Part shown: piece after piece, positions 6,815 through 7,347 of the stretch
How the letters are laid out: each line of letters begins with the position of its first letter
How positions within the stretch are numbered: the first letter of the stretch is position 1
Assembly: GCA_029942205.1 (NCBI GenBank)
Contig: JAOZTL010000022.1
Span: forward strand, 6,650 to 13,996
Reading direction: 5' to 3'
Source: Bacteroidales bacterium
Lineage (GTDB): Bacteria > Bacteroidota > Bacteroidia > Bacteroidales > JAOZTL01
DNA length: 7,347 nt
Program-made: the position numbers and the translations under genes
Notes under the pieces: model-generated
Databases searched by the model: none
What the model was told of the DNA's origin: nothing
Seen by the model: the letters and a program-made list of their open reading frames with translations, nothing else

Positions 6815-6958
6815 GGACTAAGTATTTTATACTATTTAATATTACTCACGTTCTTGTATGAAAATATTATAATCAGTAACTCACCTAAAAATAAATATCA
6901 GATTTTGTCCATATATTTCCTTAACAATTTTTAGAATTATTAATTTCAGAAAATTGAA

Positions 6959-7031
6959 AAGATTAAAAAAATATAAGAATAAGTATTGTATCAAAAAATA
7001 GCTCATAAAACAATAAATCTTATTTAATCTT
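6959..7031. repeat. Nested AT-rich inverted repeat
   Basis: Three arm pairs nest around one centre: AAGATTA (6959-6965) with TAATCTT (7025-7031), AATAAG (6978-6983) with CTTATT (7019-7024), and ATTGT (6985-6989) with ACAAT (7010-7014). The result is an imperfect hairpin of about 73 bases. Low complexity makes chance pairing a real alternative. Confidence 0.3.
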
Positions 7032-7138
7032 AAATATATAAAAAAAAAATAACAAAAAAGAGATATGTATAAGATTCTATGTGAAAATAGCTGATATTGA
7101 GCTGTTTAAAATTATCACGAAACAGAATTAAGTAAACC

Positions 7139-7148
7139 TATTTTCGCA
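7139..7148 (+). promoter_or_regulatory. Promoter-like -7 box, distal
   Basis: TATTTTCGCA is identical to the -7 region proposed for bamA and matches TAnnTTTG at 7 of 8 positions. A perfect inverted copy, TGCGAAAATA, lies at 7207-7216. It would give a long leader of about 140 bases before the ATG at 7285. It may instead be one half of an operator. Confidence 0.3.
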
Positions 7149-7197
7149 TATTTATTAGCAGTTATATATATAAACACGTCTTATTATTTTAAAATTT

Positions 7198-7228
7198 TAT
7201 TTTTTTTGCGAAAATATGTTTATATTCG
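7198..7228 (+). promoter_or_regulatory. Candidate promoter for the gene at the right edge
   Basis: TATATTCG at 7221-7228, followed by CA, is 7 of 8 to the Bacteroides -7 box. The T-run at 7198-7201 lies 19 bases upstream in the -33 position. Transcription would start near 7235, about 50 bases before the ATG. GCGAAAATAT (7208-7217) and ATATTCGC (7222-7229) form an imperfect hairpin across the box, which could be an operator. Confidence 0.45.
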
Positions 7229-7284
7229 CATAATAATAACGAGTACAAACCATTCAAATTTATAAAATACTAAAAGAAACAACC

Positions 7285-7347
7285 ATGGAAACATCAAAAT
7301 TAGATCATAAAACATTATCTGAGAGGTATTTTTTACCATTAAAGCAG
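7285..7347 (+). CDS. Unidentified protein, first 21 residues (3' truncated)
   Basis: An ATG at 7285 opens a frame that stays open to the right edge, reading METSKLDHKTLSERYFLPLKQ when split as METSKLDHKT and LSERYFLPLKQ. No family was recognised from so short a piece. There is no signal peptide, so a cytoplasmic protein is likely. The start is supported by the A-rich leader (ACTAAAAGAAACAACC) typical of Bacteroidota starts and by promoter-like boxes at a suitable distance. It is separated from murI by 470 bases, so it is probably an independent transcription unit. Confidence 0.55.
   Translation, partial: METSKLDHKTLSERYFLPLKQ

Larger units (their letters stand above)
6815..7284. other. Long AT-rich intergenic region after murI
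   Basis: These 470 bases contain no credible ORF on either strand and no recognisable RNA gene. Just after the murI stop, AGTAT-TTT-ATACT (6821-6833) is a small perfect palindrome, too AT-rich to call a terminator with confidence. A nested inverted repeat lies at 6959-7031, and three TATnTTCGCA-type boxes lie between 7139 and 7230. The right half therefore looks like the regulatory region of the gene starting at 7285. Confidence 0.6.

Noticed and set aside
6821..6833. AGTAT-TTT-ATACT palindrome as the murI terminator
   Set aside because: The stem is only 5 base pairs with a single G-C pair in each arm and no T-run follows, so it is not convincing.
1..7347. tRNA, rRNA, CRISPR array, insertion sequence or attachment site
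   Set aside because: No cloverleaf, regularly spaced repeats, transposase frame or terminal inverted repeats flanked by target duplications were seen on either strand.

Overview
This AT-rich window looks like chromosomal DNA from a Bacteroidota species, most likely order Bacteroidales. The evidence is the gene order (DUF6089-type protein, uppS, bamA, two OmpH/Skp genes, murI), the Bacteroidales flavour of each protein, the absence of Shine-Dalgarno sequences in favour of A-rich leaders, and promoter-like sites resembling the Bacteroides TAnnTTTG -7 box. The genus cannot be fixed from the sequence. All complete genes lie on the + strand, with no visible sign of recent transfer, insertion sequences, CRISPR or RNA genes.

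Layout: (1) 2-550, the C-terminal part of a DUF6089-type outer-membrane beta-barrel protein cut by the left edge. (2) 713-1450, uppS, undecaprenyl diphosphate synthase. (3) 1451-1925, a 475-base gap with stem-loops that may terminate uppS, a good promoter candidate for bamA, and two small hairpins in the bamA leader. (4) 1926-4373, bamA. (5) 4490-5011 and 5300-5836, two divergent OmpH/Skp-type periplasmic chaperones. (6) A strong intrinsic terminator at 5843-5896. (7) 5999-6814, murI, glutamate racemase. (8) 6815-7284, a very AT-rich gap with a nested inverted repeat and a cluster of promoter-like boxes. (9) The first 21 codons of an unrecognised gene from 7285 to the right edge.

The genes share a theme of cell-envelope construction. 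UppS makes the C55 lipid carrier for peptidoglycan and surface polysaccharides, and MurI supplies D-glutamate for peptidoglycan. BamA inserts beta-barrel proteins into the outer membrane, and the two Skp-like proteins probably escort unfolded barrels to it. The spacing and terminators suggest at least three transcription units: DUF6089/uppS, bamA with the two ompH genes, and murI.

No previously undescribed multi-gene system is visible. The points most worth a second look are non-coding: a degenerate element found both upstream of uppS and between the two ompH genes, the hairpins and promoter before bamA, and the repeated TATnTTCGCA boxes before the last gene. The second OmpH protein also carries an unusual CxC at its mature N-terminus.
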